A stretch of 58,648 bases of DNA from assembly GCF_022179725.1 (NCBI RefSeq), contig NZ_BPRC01000026.1:1-58648 (forward strand), read 5' to 3'. The stretch comes from Methylorubrum aminovorans. Its GTDB lineage: Bacteria; Pseudomonadota; Alphaproteobacteria; Rhizobiales; Beijerinckiaceae. Each line of letters starts with the position of its first letter. Within the stretch, counting starts at the first letter, position 1. A program made the position numbers and the translations under genes. The notes under the pieces are model-generated. The model was not told the DNA's origin. It did no database searches and saw only the letters and a program-made list of their open reading frames with translations. Positions 36,105 to 45,193 of this stretch are shown here, piece by piece.

Positions 36105-36794
36105 ATGGGAAATACGAACAAATCGAGCGTTCCGGCACTACGACGTCGCGACTTTATCCTTATCGACCCGGAAAGGCACGTAGAATGGGTTAGGATTGGC
36201 AATCAACATGCACAGCAAGAAGGAATATTAGGGGCATACTTACTAACTGTCACTCAGCCGTCTCCAAGATGGTTCACAGATAATGGCCTAGAAATACCGA
36301 GCGATGCTGTACTTTCCGCCTTTAATGCAGAGGGCATAGCAGTACTTAGGCAAGCGTCAGTATCGAACACGCTGCTATACCGGCCAGAAATATTCGCTAA
36401 ATTTGCTGTTGATGCAGCCATCGAAGAAACCCTCCGGTCGGCTCTTGATTCCACGCCGTCTACTACAACGGGCAGATCACCTGATATGACGCGATCACGC
36501 TTCGCGTCTGTGCTTACCGCACTTGATGCGTTGACGCCGGATGAGCGAAGCCGTCTGTTCCGCCAGGCCTATTACCGCTCATCAGCGAGTCAGATTAATC
36601 CAGGCCCCTTCGCGACTCTCGAACGCGAACATACCGACGTGCTTACCGAAGCCCTTGATAAAGTCTGGCGGAACAGGCGCACCGAACTCGAAGAGCGGGC
36701 GGCGATCCCACATAAGAGCAACGACAAAAATCCGGTCAACGAGCAAGTCGAAAAATACGGATTTTTGGTTCGCCTAAAGTCTATTCTGCGCTAA
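36105..36794 (+). CDS. Hypothetical protein in AT-rich island
   Basis: 229 residues without signal peptide or membrane segment. Sections such as RRRDFILIDPERHVEWVRIG and SDAVLSAFNAEGIAVLRQAS suggest an alpha/beta fold; the second half is helical and charged (FASVLTALDALTPDERSRLF, LDKVWRNRRTELEERAA). It ends 31 bases before the coupling-protein gene in the same direction and may be co-transcribed with it. No family recognised. Confidence 0.65.
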   Translation: MGNTNKSSVPALRRRDFILIDPERHVEWVRIGNQHAQQEGILGAYLLTVTQPSPRWFTDNGLEIPSDAVLSAFNAEGIAVLRQASVSNTLLYRPEIFAKFAVDAAIEETLRSALDSTPSTTTGRSPDMTRSRFASVLTALDALTPDERSRLFRQAYYRSSASQINPGPFATLEREHTDVLTEALDKVWRNRRTELEERAAIPHKSNDKNPVNEQVEKYGFLVRLKSILR

Positions 36795-36825
36795 AACAAA
36801 GAAATCTAACCGATTAGTTGATGAA

Positions 36826-38505
36826 ATGCGCTGGACTCTTACTTTTATTGCTTCCGCCCTCCTGGCCTACTCGGTCGCAGGATTGATCCAGCACGGGCTC
36901 GATCCGGGACTCTGGCCCAGCGACGTGATGCGTCCCGACGTATGGTTTGGCACGCTGCTCTCGTGGCAAGTCGCAGATGCACTTGCAGCGCCCTACCGCA
37001 TGCTGATCGGCCGTGCCCCGGAGTTTGCCAACGGCGGATGGTCACTCGGGCCGCTCTTTGCTTTTGCGCCCTTCCTTATCCTGTTTGGGGCCGAACTCCT
37101 GCGGCGCGCTAAGCCTGAGTCGCAGCGCGACGTCTCCGACCTGTTTGGATCAGCGCGCTTCGCCAGCGCGGCCGAGCGTACGCGCCTGCACAGCGGCCTC
37201 GAACTTGGCCGCGACCCCGACACGGGCCGACCGGTGCGCGTGGCGGTACAGGGCACGCTCGTCACCATCGCGCCTCCGCGCAAGGGCAAGACCTCGGGTC
37301 TGCTCATCCCCAATCTCGCCTTCCCCGAGCCGCAGGGCTGGGGCGGCCCAGCGGTCGTGCTCGATCCCAAGGGTGAGGTCTACCGCGCCGTGGCCGCGCG
37401 GCGCGGAGCACTCGGCCGGCGCGTCGTCTGCCTCGACCCGCTGGGGCTTGCTGGCGGAGCCGACCGCTGGAACCCGCTTCACGGCCGTGACCCAGAGGAT
37501 GTGCTCTACCTCCAGAGTACAGCGCTGGCGCTCCTGCCCGAGACGACCGGCGACAGCGAGGCCTCGGCCTACTTCCGCAACCGCGCTGTCGATCTCATCG
37601 TTGGCGCTATGCTGGTGGCGCTGCGCCTCCCCGCGGACCGCTCCGTAGTCCAGGTGCAGGACCTGATCGTCAACGAGGGCCGTCTTCTCGGCCTCCTGAA
37701 GCAGTATGTCGAGCGCTGGCCGGAACCGGCGGCTTACGCGGCGATGGAGATCCTGGAGGCCGATCCCAAGACCAAGGACCCGATCAAGTCCACCGCCTTG
37801 CAGGCCTTCCAGTGGCTCGCCGACCGGCGCCTGCGCGACCTCGTCGGCGCCTCGACCTTCGAGCTCGCCGATCTCTCCTCCGGCGCCGTCGACCTCTTCG
37901 TGGCGGTGCCGACCGAGTACAAGGCCGTGCTCGCCCCCTTCCTGCGCTGGCTGTTGTCCGACCTGTTCACCTCGGTGCGGCGCAATCGACCCGTCGAGCG
38001 GCTGGTGGTCTTTATCGATGAGGCGGCGGTGCTCGGCCGCTTCGACGCGCTCCTGACCGCGGCCGGTGAGCTGCCAGGCTACGGCGCAAGCCTGTGGACG
38101 ATGTGGCAGGATCGCACCCAGCTCGTCGGCCTCTACGGTGAGGCCGGTGCCGACGTGCTACTCAACACCGCCGAGGTCGTCACCGTCTTCGATGTGCCGG
38201 CCGTCGATCCGGATGAGAGCGAGCGCTGGTCGCGGGCGATCGGCGACTACACCGCCTTCGTGGAGACCCGCACGGCGCCGAGCGGCGAAGCCAAGGGCAG
38301 CCCCTCCACCACCCGCGCCTCTCAGGGTGCGCGGCTGATGAGCAAGGAGGCGCTGATCGCGATGCCAGGCGACGAGCTTCTGGTCTTCCCCAACAGCGGC
38401 GGCCATGCACGCCACCCGCTGCGCCTGAAGAAGACCGTGGCGCACACCGACCCCCGCTTCCGCAAGCTGATCGCGCCGGTGGCGCCCGTGGGTCAGGCTC
38501 GCTGA
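36826..38505 (+). CDS. traG: Type IV coupling protein (VirD4/TraG-like)
   Basis: 559 residues. Two N-terminal membrane segments anchor it. The P-loop PPRKGKTSG (Lys155, Thr156) and Walker B VVFIDEAAVLGR belong to the hexameric DNA-pumping ATPase that brings the relaxase-DNA complex to a type IV secretion channel. Other family blocks are present (AVVLDPKGEVYRAVA, RWNPLHGRDPED, LWTMWQDRTQLVGLYG). No other T4SS gene is present, so it would have to dock to a channel encoded elsewhere. Confidence 0.92.
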   Translation: MRWTLTFIASALLAYSVAGLIQHGLDPGLWPSDVMRPDVWFGTLLSWQVADALAAPYRMLIGRAPEFANGGWSLGPLFAFAPFLILFGAELLRRAKPESQRDVSDLFGSARFASAAERTRLHSGLELGRDPDTGRPVRVAVQGTLVTIAPPRKGKTSGLLIPNLAFPEPQGWGGPAVVLDPKGEVYRAVAARRGALGRRVVCLDPLGLAGGADRWNPLHGRDPEDVLYLQSTALALLPETTGDSEASAYFRNRAVDLIVGAMLVALRLPADRSVVQVQDLIVNEGRLLGLLKQYVERWPEPAAYAAMEILEADPKTKDPIKSTALQAFQWLADRRLRDLVGASTFELADLSSGAVDLFVAVPTEYKAVLAPFLRWLLSDLFTSVRRNRPVERLVVFIDEAAVLGRFDALLTAAGELPGYGASLWTMWQDRTQLVGLYGEAGADVLLNTAEVVTVFDVPAVDPDESERWSRAIGDYTAFVETRTAPSGEAKGSPSTTRASQGARLMSKEALIAMPGDELLVFPNSGGHARHPLRLKKTVAHTDPRFRKLIAPVAPVGQAR

Positions 38506-38675
38506 GCCTCTGGCCGACAGAGCCTTGTCCGTCCCCGGGCCGCAGAGACGCACACCAGGGGACGGGAAGAGATGCCGGCGTATGCGCGGCTTACCGGCTG
38601 GCTAGGCCGAAGCCAGCGACCGGAACGCGCTGATGCCGCTCATAGAGGCATGCCAGGCCGTGGTTGCTTCGCTGC

Positions 38676-39326
38676 TCAGCGCAGAGCCGCTCGGGTCCGC
38701 AGCCAGTTGGTGGGAACCCGCGTCACCGCATAACCCTCACCCGGGCGCCAGTCCCGCAGCTCGGTCTCCTCCCCGATAACGCGCATCTGGGCGTAGGCAC
38801 GTCCCGCCACGAGGCGGTCGCCGCCGGGCTGCCCATTCGGCATGACCCAGGTCGCGGCGACATCCCGGTCGCTTCGGACCTCGACCCAGGATGTCGGCGT
38901 ACGATGATAAGCCAAGCCGATTGCACTCACCAGGCAGAGGGCAAGAAGCGCGTCGCGCGTGAGCCGGCGCGCCTGGAAGGGCAGACGCCCACGCCAGACC
39001 GCAAAGGCACTCGCGTGGAGGGCCGTGGGCCGGACCAGGGGTTCAACCTTGCCGGCCGGCTCTCGCACGGAGCGCAGCAGTTCGCGCCGGTGCTCGGGCA
39101 AGAGCTGGGGCGCGCCATCCTCCAGCGCGGCGAAGCGCTCCGCTGCCGGCCGCGCCCGGAGCCGGTCGAGCGCGGCACGGCTCTCCTGCTCGGCCGCTGT
39201 GGCGGCTTCACGCGCCACGCGAGCGGCCGCCGCGATCCGGGCGCGAACGTCCTCAGGCGTTGCCGGCACGCTTGGGGCCTCCCTTGCGCGCACCAGCCAG
39301 AGCCGGAGCAGCCTCGTCCTCTCCAA
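38676..39326 (-). CDS. Hypothetical membrane protein of the mobilisation module
   Basis: 216 residues: an N-terminal helical, Ala/Arg-rich region (RARIAAAARVAREAATAAEQ), one membrane helix (TRDALLALCLVSAIGLAY) and a C-terminal soluble domain. It overlaps the end of the TraL-like ATPase gene by 74 bases, so it is translated in the same operon. It may be the analogue of TraM/TraJ-type transfer membrane proteins, but no motif proves this. Confidence 0.6.
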   Translation of the reverse strand: MERTRLLRLWLVRAREAPSVPATPEDVRARIAAAARVAREAATAAEQESRAALDRLRARPAAERFAALEDGAPQLLPEHRRELLRSVREPAGKVEPLVRPTALHASAFAVWRGRLPFQARRLTRDALLALCLVSAIGLAYHRTPTSWVEVRSDRDVAATWVMPNGQPGGDRLVAGRAYAQMRVIGEETELRDWRPGEGYAVTRVPTNWLRTRAALR

Positions 39327-40062
39327 CCAGCCAGAGGGCCGCCGGCTTGACCGCCTCCATCACGGCGAGCCGGAAGGCAGTGAGATCGCGCAGGATGCGC
39401 CCGGCCTGAGCCGGCGAGGTCTGCTGGACCAGACTCGCCCGGTCGAGCCGGGCGATCCCGCGCAGCTGACCGGCCGCTAGGACCTCGCGCGTTTCGTCCT
39501 CCAGCTCGAAGCCGCGAAGCTGCGTCACCGTGGCATCGCCCACGACCCGCTTCAGGATCACCGGGTCGACCGCCCCGCGCACACCGTTGGCCACGACGAA
39601 GCGGGCTCCGGTCCAGGCGGGCGTACCCTGCAGCAGCTTGCCTGCATCGGCGAGCGCGCCGGCCTCGGCCGCCACCACCACCACAAGCCCGAGCTCGATC
39701 CCGGCCTCGCGCAGCGTCGGCGCCTCTTCCTTGAGGATCCCGAGCAGGCTCGCCGAGGTGTTGGCGCCGATGTCGACGAGGCTCGCTGTCGTGACGGCGT
39801 AGAGCGCGTTGATCACCGGATCGAATTCGGCGCGTGCCGCCTTGCCGCCGCTGGCCTCGATCGCCTCGCGCGTGGCTCGCATCGGGAAGTGTTGCACGCT
39901 TCCGGCTTCGTTGGCCGCGCTGGCCGTCTTGAACTCGGTCAAGCGGGGCACCGACTCGATTTCGAGGATCGGTGCGTCCGGGACCGCCTCGGCCAAGCCT
40001 CGGGTCACGGTCGACTTGCCGATGCCGCCGGTTTCCTGGGCGACGAGGAGGATGCGGGGCAT
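39253..40062 (-). CDS. TraL-like P-loop ATPase (ParA/MinD superfamily)
   Basis: 269 residues beginning ILLVAQETGGIGKSTVTRGL, a deviant Walker A in which Lys16 follows GGIG. The body (LEIESVPRLTEF, VDIGANTSASLLGIL) resembles nucleotide-binding proteins located beside relaxase genes in mobilisable plasmids (TraL, StbB, MobD type). It is flanked by two other genes of the same strand, suggesting a role in oriT processing or plasmid positioning before transfer. Confidence 0.72.
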   Translation of the reverse strand: MPRILLVAQETGGIGKSTVTRGLAEAVPDAPILEIESVPRLTEFKTASAANEAGSVQHFPMRATREAIEASGGKAARAEFDPVINALYAVTTASLVDIGANTSASLLGILKEEAPTLREAGIELGLVVVVAAEAGALADAGKLLQGTPAWTGARFVVANGVRGAVDPVILKRVVGDATVTQLRGFELEDETREVLAAGQLRGIARLDRASLVQQTSPAQAGRILRDLTAFRLAVMEAVKPAALWLVGEDEAAPALAGARKGGPKRAGNA

Positions 40063-40068
40063 GGGTCT

Positions 40069-40602
40069 TTAGTCCTTCTTGAACAGGTGGCTGTGCTTCT
40101 CGGCTTGCAGCCGGCGGATCTCCGCCTCGCTGAGCGGGGCGTCCGAACCGGCCTGTGCCGGCACCTCGCGGTTGGGGCGCCGGGGCGGGTGGTCGCGGCT
40201 CAGCTCCGGCGCCAGCCGGGATGGGGGTGGGGCAGGAGTGGATGGATCGGTGAGGGCACGCGCAGGCTCCGGCCGGTCGAGGCGAGCCGCGCGGGCCGCC
40301 ATCCTGGCCTCGCGGGCGGCAGCTTGGCGGCGCACGCTGGAGATGATGCCGGTGAGGTTGCGTCCGGTGACGGGCTGCCCATCCGCTGTGGTGAAGCCCT
40401 GCGCGGTGAGGCCGGCAGCCACCGCGTCCCAGGTCAGGCCGCCGGCTTGGAGGGCAACGAGAACGTCGAGGTTGGTGCGCACGGCCTCCATCAGGCCCGT
40501 TGCGAGCCGGCCACCCGGCGCACGCATCTCCCGGCGGCTACCGGGGGCAGCAGCAGCATCGCGCGCGAGGCGGCGCAGATCGAGGCGGGAGGACGGGGCC
40601 AT
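40069..40602 (-). CDS. TraK-like accessory protein
   Basis: 177 residues, highly basic. The segment LVALQAGGLTWDAVAAGLTA with QPVTGRNLTGIISSVRRQAA resembles the DNA-binding helix-turn-helix of TraK/StbC-like accessory proteins that bind near oriT; a proline-rich middle and a Lys-rich tail follow. It starts next to the candidate oriT and ends six bases before the TraL-like gene. Confidence 0.6.
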   Translation of the reverse strand: MAPSSRLDLRRLARDAAAAPGSRREMRAPGGRLATGLMEAVRTNLDVLVALQAGGLTWDAVAAGLTAQGFTTADGQPVTGRNLTGIISSVRRQAAAREARMAARAARLDRPEPARALTDPSTPAPPPSRLAPELSRDHPPRRPNREVPAQAGSDAPLSEAEIRRLQAEKHSHLFKKD

Positions 40603-40915
40603 GGCGGCGCCCTAGCAGGGTACAGCTTGCCACCCTGTGTGGCCGATCGCTCGAAAGCCGGGTGGAACGGCAAGCTTCCATTAGGCGACGGCTGCGGGCG
40701 GCAAAATACGGTAAGAGGCGGCAGCTTTACGGTAGCGGCTACGGCAGAAGAGAGGGATCACACCTCACGCACTGAAGTGCCTGCACCCCGGTTCGTTAAC
40801 CCTGGAGGCACACGGCCCTCGCCGAGCCGCCCCCTTGCATGTCAGGACCAGCCGCGGCAACGGAGCCGCCGGCTTAGCCCGGCCTGAGGGCGCTGCGATC
40901 CCCGGAAGTGGTGCC
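40603..40915. other. Candidate origin of transfer (oriT) region
   Basis: Lies between divergent accessory genes next to the relaxase. Imperfect inverted arms AGCTTGCC-ACCC (40624-40635) and GGGTGG-AAC-GGCAAGCT (40660-40676) bound a loop of about 24 bases, the usual layout beside a nic site. A/T-richer tracts with TACGGTA repeated near 40707-40735 follow. The cut site itself cannot be identified by eye. Confidence 0.45.
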
Positions 40916-41203
40916 ATGCCCCAGGACGTCAGCTTCAGCGTCAGCCTGCCGCCCGAGCTCGCCGCAGCCTTGCGCCGAGCCGCGGCCGAGCGGGGCTGGA
41001 CGCCGGAAAGCCTGATCGGCGACTGCGTGGCGCAACAGCTGGAGATCGCTCTGCGCCACCGTGTGCTGGTCGAGCGGATGGAGCATGTCGATGCCGCCCT
41101 CCTGGCGATGGCGCAGGCGGTCGGCGAGCTCAGCGCCGCCGCGGATGAGTTCGAGACGGGCAGCCTGTGCCGCTACCGGCCCGCCGAGACGCCAGTGCCG
41201 TGA
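40916..41203 (+). CDS. Small helical relaxosome accessory protein
   Basis: 95 residues from the ATG with GGAAG upstream. VSFSVSLPPELAAALRRAAA then GWTPESLIGDCVAQQLEIAL is the beta-alpha-alpha pattern of ribbon-helix-helix DNA-binding proteins; the rest is a long helix. Such proteins bind oriT and assist the relaxase. The TGA overlaps the GTG of the relaxase by four bases (GTGA), so translation is coupled. Confidence 0.7.
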   Translation: MPQDVSFSVSLPPELAAALRRAAAERGWTPESLIGDCVAQQLEIALRHRVLVERMEHVDAALLAMAQAVGELSAAADEFETGSLCRYRPAETPVP

Positions 41204-44151
41204 CGGCCTCGCTGCAGCGCTTGCGGCCAGGCTCGGACGCGGCGAACTACTATCTGAGCGAGAGCCAGGCCGAGGCCCGGCCGGACCGGCGTGGGGCCTA
41301 CTACCAGGCGGAGGGCGAGGGGACTTGGTGGTCATCGGGTGAGAGCGTGGTGCGGCACGGAGCGGCGGTCACCGGCGCCTCGTTCCGCAACCTCTGCGCC
41401 GGGCTCGATCCGAGTACGGGTCGAGCGCTGGTGCGCGGCGCCGGTGCGCAGCATCAGTCCGGGAGCGACTGCACCCTGACGCCGGCCAAGGCGGTGAGCG
41501 TGCTCTGGGCGGCCGGCAGCCCGGAGCAGCGCGCCGGGATCGAGGCGGCGCATCGCGCCGCGGTCGCACAGGCCTTGAGCTTCCTGACGCGCGAGGGCCT
41601 CGTCGAGGTGCGCACCGGGGCAGGTGGGGTCGAGCGGCACCGACCAGGCGACCTGATCGTGGCGCGCTTCGATCACTTCACCACCCGCGAGGGCGATCCC
41701 AACCTGCACACCCACTGCGTGGTCCTCAACGTTGCAGGCGCACCTCGAAGCTCATCCTCAGGTAGATACAAATCACTGTCACATCTCACAGTTGAACCGG
41801 CCCGGATGTTCGAGCAGCAGCGCGGACTCGGTGCCGCCTACCGCGCCGCGCTCAGCCAGGAGCTGCGTGTTCGGTTCGGCTTGCGTTACCGCCCGGCCGG
41901 CCAAGGCCAGTGGGAGGTTGCCGGTGTGCCGGACGCGCTGCTCGCAGCCTTCTCCAAGCGCTCGGCTCAGATCCTGGAGCGGGTCGGGCCAGGCGCGACG
42001 AGCGCCCAGCGCGAGGTGGCGGCGCTGGCCACGCGGCGCGACAAGGCCGAGCTTCCGAGCGGGCCCGAGCTGGAGACGCGCTGGCAGGCCGAATTCGAGG
42101 CCGCTGGCATCGATCCCTGGCAGGAGGCCTTAAGCGCCGCGCAGGAGCCTGACCCGAGCCGGGTGCACGAGGCGGATCGCGCTGAGCGGGAAGCTCTCGA
42201 CCCCTTCGACCCGCCTGAGATCGCCGGCGACACACCCGTCGCCCGTGCCGCCTCTTCCCTGTTCCGACACGAGAACGTGCTGAGCCGAGCGGCCCTGCTG
42301 CAGGCGGCCCTGGAGGAGGCATCCTTACGCGGTCTCGGGATCGGGGTGGTCGAGGCCGAGCTCACGGGGCTGGAACGTGACGGCCGGCTCATGCCCTTGA
42401 GCACGGTCGCGCTCGATCCCGGCCAGACGGCTTGCTGGACCAGCCCAGGCCTTGCCGCGTGCGAAGCGGCGCTGCTGCGCGCAGCGGAGCGGCTTGGAGA
42501 GCGAGTGTGGATCGCACCCGAGGCGGTGGCGGCTGCGCTGGCTGCCGCACCCCATCTCAGCCCGGAGCAGGCCGAAGCGGTGCGCCAGGTGGCCGGATCG
42601 GATGGCGTCTCAATCCTCGAGGCCGGAGCGGGGACAGGCAAGACCACCACGGCGCAAGCCCTGGTTCTTGCAGCAACCCGCAGCAAACTGCGCGTGATCG
42701 GCCTTGCGCCGTCTTGGGTGGCCGCCGACGAGCTCGCCCGCTCCGCCGGCATCCCGGCCCAGGCGATTGCCCGCTGGCGTTACGCCTGTGCCAGGGAGCA
42801 GGCTGAGGCCAGGATCAATCCTACGGAAGCAAGGACCGCCTCCCTCGATCGAGACACCGTGGTGCTGGTCGACGAGGCCGGAATGGTCTCGACGCGCGAT
42901 CTGGAGGCAGTCCTGAGCGCGGCGCGGCATGCGGGCGCCAAGGTGGTGCTGATCGGCGACCGGCGCCAGCTCGCCTCGGTCGGGGGGGCGTCTGCCCTGC
43001 GGGCGGTCTCCGAGGTGGTCGGGCGAGCGGGCGTGCTCGCAGAGGTGCGGCGCCAAGCGGTGGACTGGCAACGCACCGCCTCGATGATCATGGCGGGCGG
43101 CGATGCCGAGGCGGGTCTGCGCGCCTACGCCGCCAACGATCGGGTCGAGCTGATCTCCGGAGCTGAGGCCGCTCAGGAGCGGACGATTACACTGTGGTCC
43201 GAGGCACGAGCGCGCCACGGTGCCGACGTGCTGATGCTGACACGCCGCAACGCCGATGCGGCGGCGCTGAACCTGAAAGCCCGGGCGGTGCTACGGGCAG
43301 AGGGGCGACTGGGACCTGACCTCATCAGCCTGCCGGCGCGGGATCGGGCGGACAGACCGGCCGTTCTCGCCCTGGCGGTCGGAGACTCCCTACGCTTCGG
43401 CGAGAGCCTGCCGCATCTCTCGGTCCGCAACGGCAATCGTGCCCAGGTCGAGAGCATCAGCAAGGACCCGGACGGGCAGCCCCGGCTGCGCCTGCTGCTG
43501 GAGGACGGACGGGTGCTCGACGCACCCTGGCAGCAATTGGCGCGACAGCCGCGGTTCGGCGGAAAGCTGCCTCAGCCTAAGATGGTACATTCCTATGCCG
43601 GGACCGTGCACGCCGCACAGGGGCGGACAAGCAGCGGGGCGGTGATGCTTGTGGCGGCATCGACAGATGCACGCGAGGTGTATGTCGGCCTGACCCGGCA
43701 CCGGTCAGATGCCCAGGTGGTGGTCGAGCGCGACCGCCTCGACGCATTGTGCCGGCAGCGCCAGGCCGATCCACGCCTGCCAGCGAGCGCGACCGTGATG
43801 CTGGAGCGGCTATTTGCCGAGGCCCGGGTCTACCGCGAGAAGGCCAACGTCGCCGACTATGCCGCCGATCGGATCGCGTTCGTGCGCGACGGAAGCTTAG
43901 GCTCGCCCGAGCGAGTTCAGAGCGGCATCGAGGTCGCCCGCGCGGTGCGAGCGGCCCGAGCTTTGCGCACGACGCTCGCTAGACTCAAGCCAGAACGGCT
44001 CACAGTGCCGGCTTGGCGGCTCCTCGATGCCGAGAGGCGGCGGCGACTCGCCCATTCCTCGGCCTCCCACACGCGTCGCCTCGTCGCGCAGGTTGCCGGC
44101 CTTTTGGGGCGATCCGGACCAGACCGCGAGCATGGTGGGATCGAACGCTGA
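41200..44151 (+). CDS. traI: MOBF conjugative relaxase-helicase (TrwC/TraI-like)
   Basis: 983 residues from the GTG overlapping the previous stop. The N-terminal relaxase domain has Tyr17/Tyr18 as nicking candidates and the metal-binding histidines His159, His170 and His172 (RFDHFTTREGDPNLHTH). A helicase domain follows: P-loop GAGTGKTT (Lys481), DEAGMVSTRDLE and later motifs up to VYVGLTRHRSDAQVV. It nicks oriT, stays bound to the 5' end and unwinds the transferred strand. TGAs from the upstream small gene make expression coupled. Confidence 0.93.
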   Translation: MTASLQRLRPGSDAANYYLSESQAEARPDRRGAYYQAEGEGTWWSSGESVVRHGAAVTGASFRNLCAGLDPSTGRALVRGAGAQHQSGSDCTLTPAKAVSVLWAAGSPEQRAGIEAAHRAAVAQALSFLTREGLVEVRTGAGGVERHRPGDLIVARFDHFTTREGDPNLHTHCVVLNVAGAPRSSSSGRYKSLSHLTVEPARMFEQQRGLGAAYRAALSQELRVRFGLRYRPAGQGQWEVAGVPDALLAAFSKRSAQILERVGPGATSAQREVAALATRRDKAELPSGPELETRWQAEFEAAGIDPWQEALSAAQEPDPSRVHEADRAEREALDPFDPPEIAGDTPVARAASSLFRHENVLSRAALLQAALEEASLRGLGIGVVEAELTGLERDGRLMPLSTVALDPGQTACWTSPGLAACEAALLRAAERLGERVWIAPEAVAAALAAAPHLSPEQAEAVRQVAGSDGVSILEAGAGTGKTTTAQALVLAATRSKLRVIGLAPSWVAADELARSAGIPAQAIARWRYACAREQAEARINPTEARTASLDRDTVVLVDEAGMVSTRDLEAVLSAARHAGAKVVLIGDRRQLASVGGASALRAVSEVVGRAGVLAEVRRQAVDWQRTASMIMAGGDAEAGLRAYAANDRVELISGAEAAQERTITLWSEARARHGADVLMLTRRNADAAALNLKARAVLRAEGRLGPDLISLPARDRADRPAVLALAVGDSLRFGESLPHLSVRNGNRAQVESISKDPDGQPRLRLLLEDGRVLDAPWQQLARQPRFGGKLPQPKMVHSYAGTVHAAQGRTSSGAVMLVAASTDAREVYVGLTRHRSDAQVVVERDRLDALCRQRQADPRLPASATVMLERLFAEARVYREKANVADYAADRIAFVRDGSLGSPERVQSGIEVARAVRAARALRTTLARLKPERLTVPAWRLLDAERRRRLAHSSASHTRRLVAQVAGLLGRSGPDREHGGIER

Positions 44152-44260
44152 GGAGCAGGGAAAACGCTCGTCAGGGGCCTCACGAGTGTAAGGAAAACTG
44201 TCGTTTCCTGCACACTCTGGGCTGCATAGCTGACAGCACAAAGCGGGAACATTTTCACCC

Positions 44261-44340
44261 AGGCAACGTTGGTATGGTTAAGCCATAAGGGGCCACTCTT
44301 CGCCCAAGCAACGTTAGGCATGGCTAAGCCATATGGGGCC
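44261..44340 (+). promoter_or_regulatory. Duplicated 35-bp operator-like repeat before the TIR gene
   Basis: Two direct copies about 46 bases apart, each with GGCAACGTT-like lead, an ATGGYTAAGCCAT core (44274-44286 and 44320-44332) and a GGGGCC tail. The second core is a perfect palindrome with a central A, the first differs by one base. The second copy ends five bases before the TIR-gene start, where binding would block expression. Confidence 0.6.
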
Positions 44341-44345
44341 GCTCC

Positions 44346-45143
44346 ATGAATTTTACGAAATATGATTTTGGCCATTTGAACCGCGGCGACGTCGTTGAGG
44401 TAATCCTGCAGGGCAGCGCCGCCAATGTCCGGCTGATGGACAGTTCTAATTTTAGCAACTACAGATCAGGCCGTCAGCATCGTTATACAGGCGGTCTAGC
44501 AAAACAGTCGCCAGTTCGCCTGATCGTCCCCAACTCCGGCCATTGGTATCTTACTGTCGATATACAGGGTCTACGCGGGACGGTCCGATCGTCTGCACGC
44601 GTTATTCCGGCTGCAGCAATGCGACCGTTGCCGGCATTGAATGAGGCACCACTTAGCAGTATCCGCTCGCTGGTTCGGGACGCTGATGAAGATCTTGTTC
44701 CCGTGTCTGATGCACCAGATGGGCGTACCTTCGATGTGTTTATTTCACATGCGTCAGAAGACAAGAGCGACGTTGTTCGACCACTCGTAAACGCCCTGAA
44801 AGAGGCCGGTCTCAGTGTCTGGTATGACGAGTTCGAGCTGCGGATCGGCGACAGTCTCCGCCGCAAGATCGACAAGGGCCTGGCCAGCAGCCGTTTTGGT
44901 GTCATCGTCCTTTCCAAAGCCTTTTTCGGACGCGGATGGCCGGAATATGAGCTGGACGGCTTAGTTACACGCGCCAATTCAGGTGAGCAGATCCTGCTGC
45001 CCGTCTGGCACAACGTCAGCAAGAAAGAGGTCATTGGCTACTCGCCATCGCTTGCCGATAAATTGGCACGTAGCACCTCGACCCACACAGTTGAGGAAAT
45101 CGCCGCGGAAATTGTCGATGTGATCCGCGCTCCCACCGCGTAA
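44346..45143 (+). CDS. DUF1883 - TIR domain protein
   Basis: 265 residues. Residues 1-88 are a DUF1883 domain (YDFGHLNRGDVVEVILQGSA, GGLAKQSPVRLIVPNSGHWY). The TIR domain starts at 129 (FDVFISHASEDKSDVVRPLV) and carries WYDEFELRIGDSLRRKIDKG and WPEYELDGLV, in which Glu202 is the expected NAD-cleaving residue. Bacterial TIR enzymes degrade NAD or make signalling cyclic ADP-ribose in antiphage defence. A small Cas2-like gene follows, and duplicated operator repeats precede it. Codon use is less GC-rich than the transfer genes. Confidence 0.85.
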   Translation: MNFTKYDFGHLNRGDVVEVILQGSAANVRLMDSSNFSNYRSGRQHRYTGGLAKQSPVRLIVPNSGHWYLTVDIQGLRGTVRSSARVIPAAAMRPLPALNEAPLSSIRSLVRDADEDLVPVSDAPDGRTFDVFISHASEDKSDVVRPLVNALKEAGLSVWYDEFELRIGDSLRRKIDKGLASSRFGVIVLSKAFFGRGWPEYELDGLVTRANSGEQILLPVWHNVSKKEVIGYSPSLADKLARSTSTHTVEEIAAEIVDVIRAPTA

Positions 45144-45193
45144 CCGGCGTCTCATGCATCATCTAAATCCTTATTGTTATATATACTTAAAAC

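Noticed and set aside
36826..44151. Full conjugation system
   Set aside because: Relaxase, coupling protein and accessory genes exist, but no VirB4, VirB6, VirB8-11 or pilin gene was found anywhere in the window.
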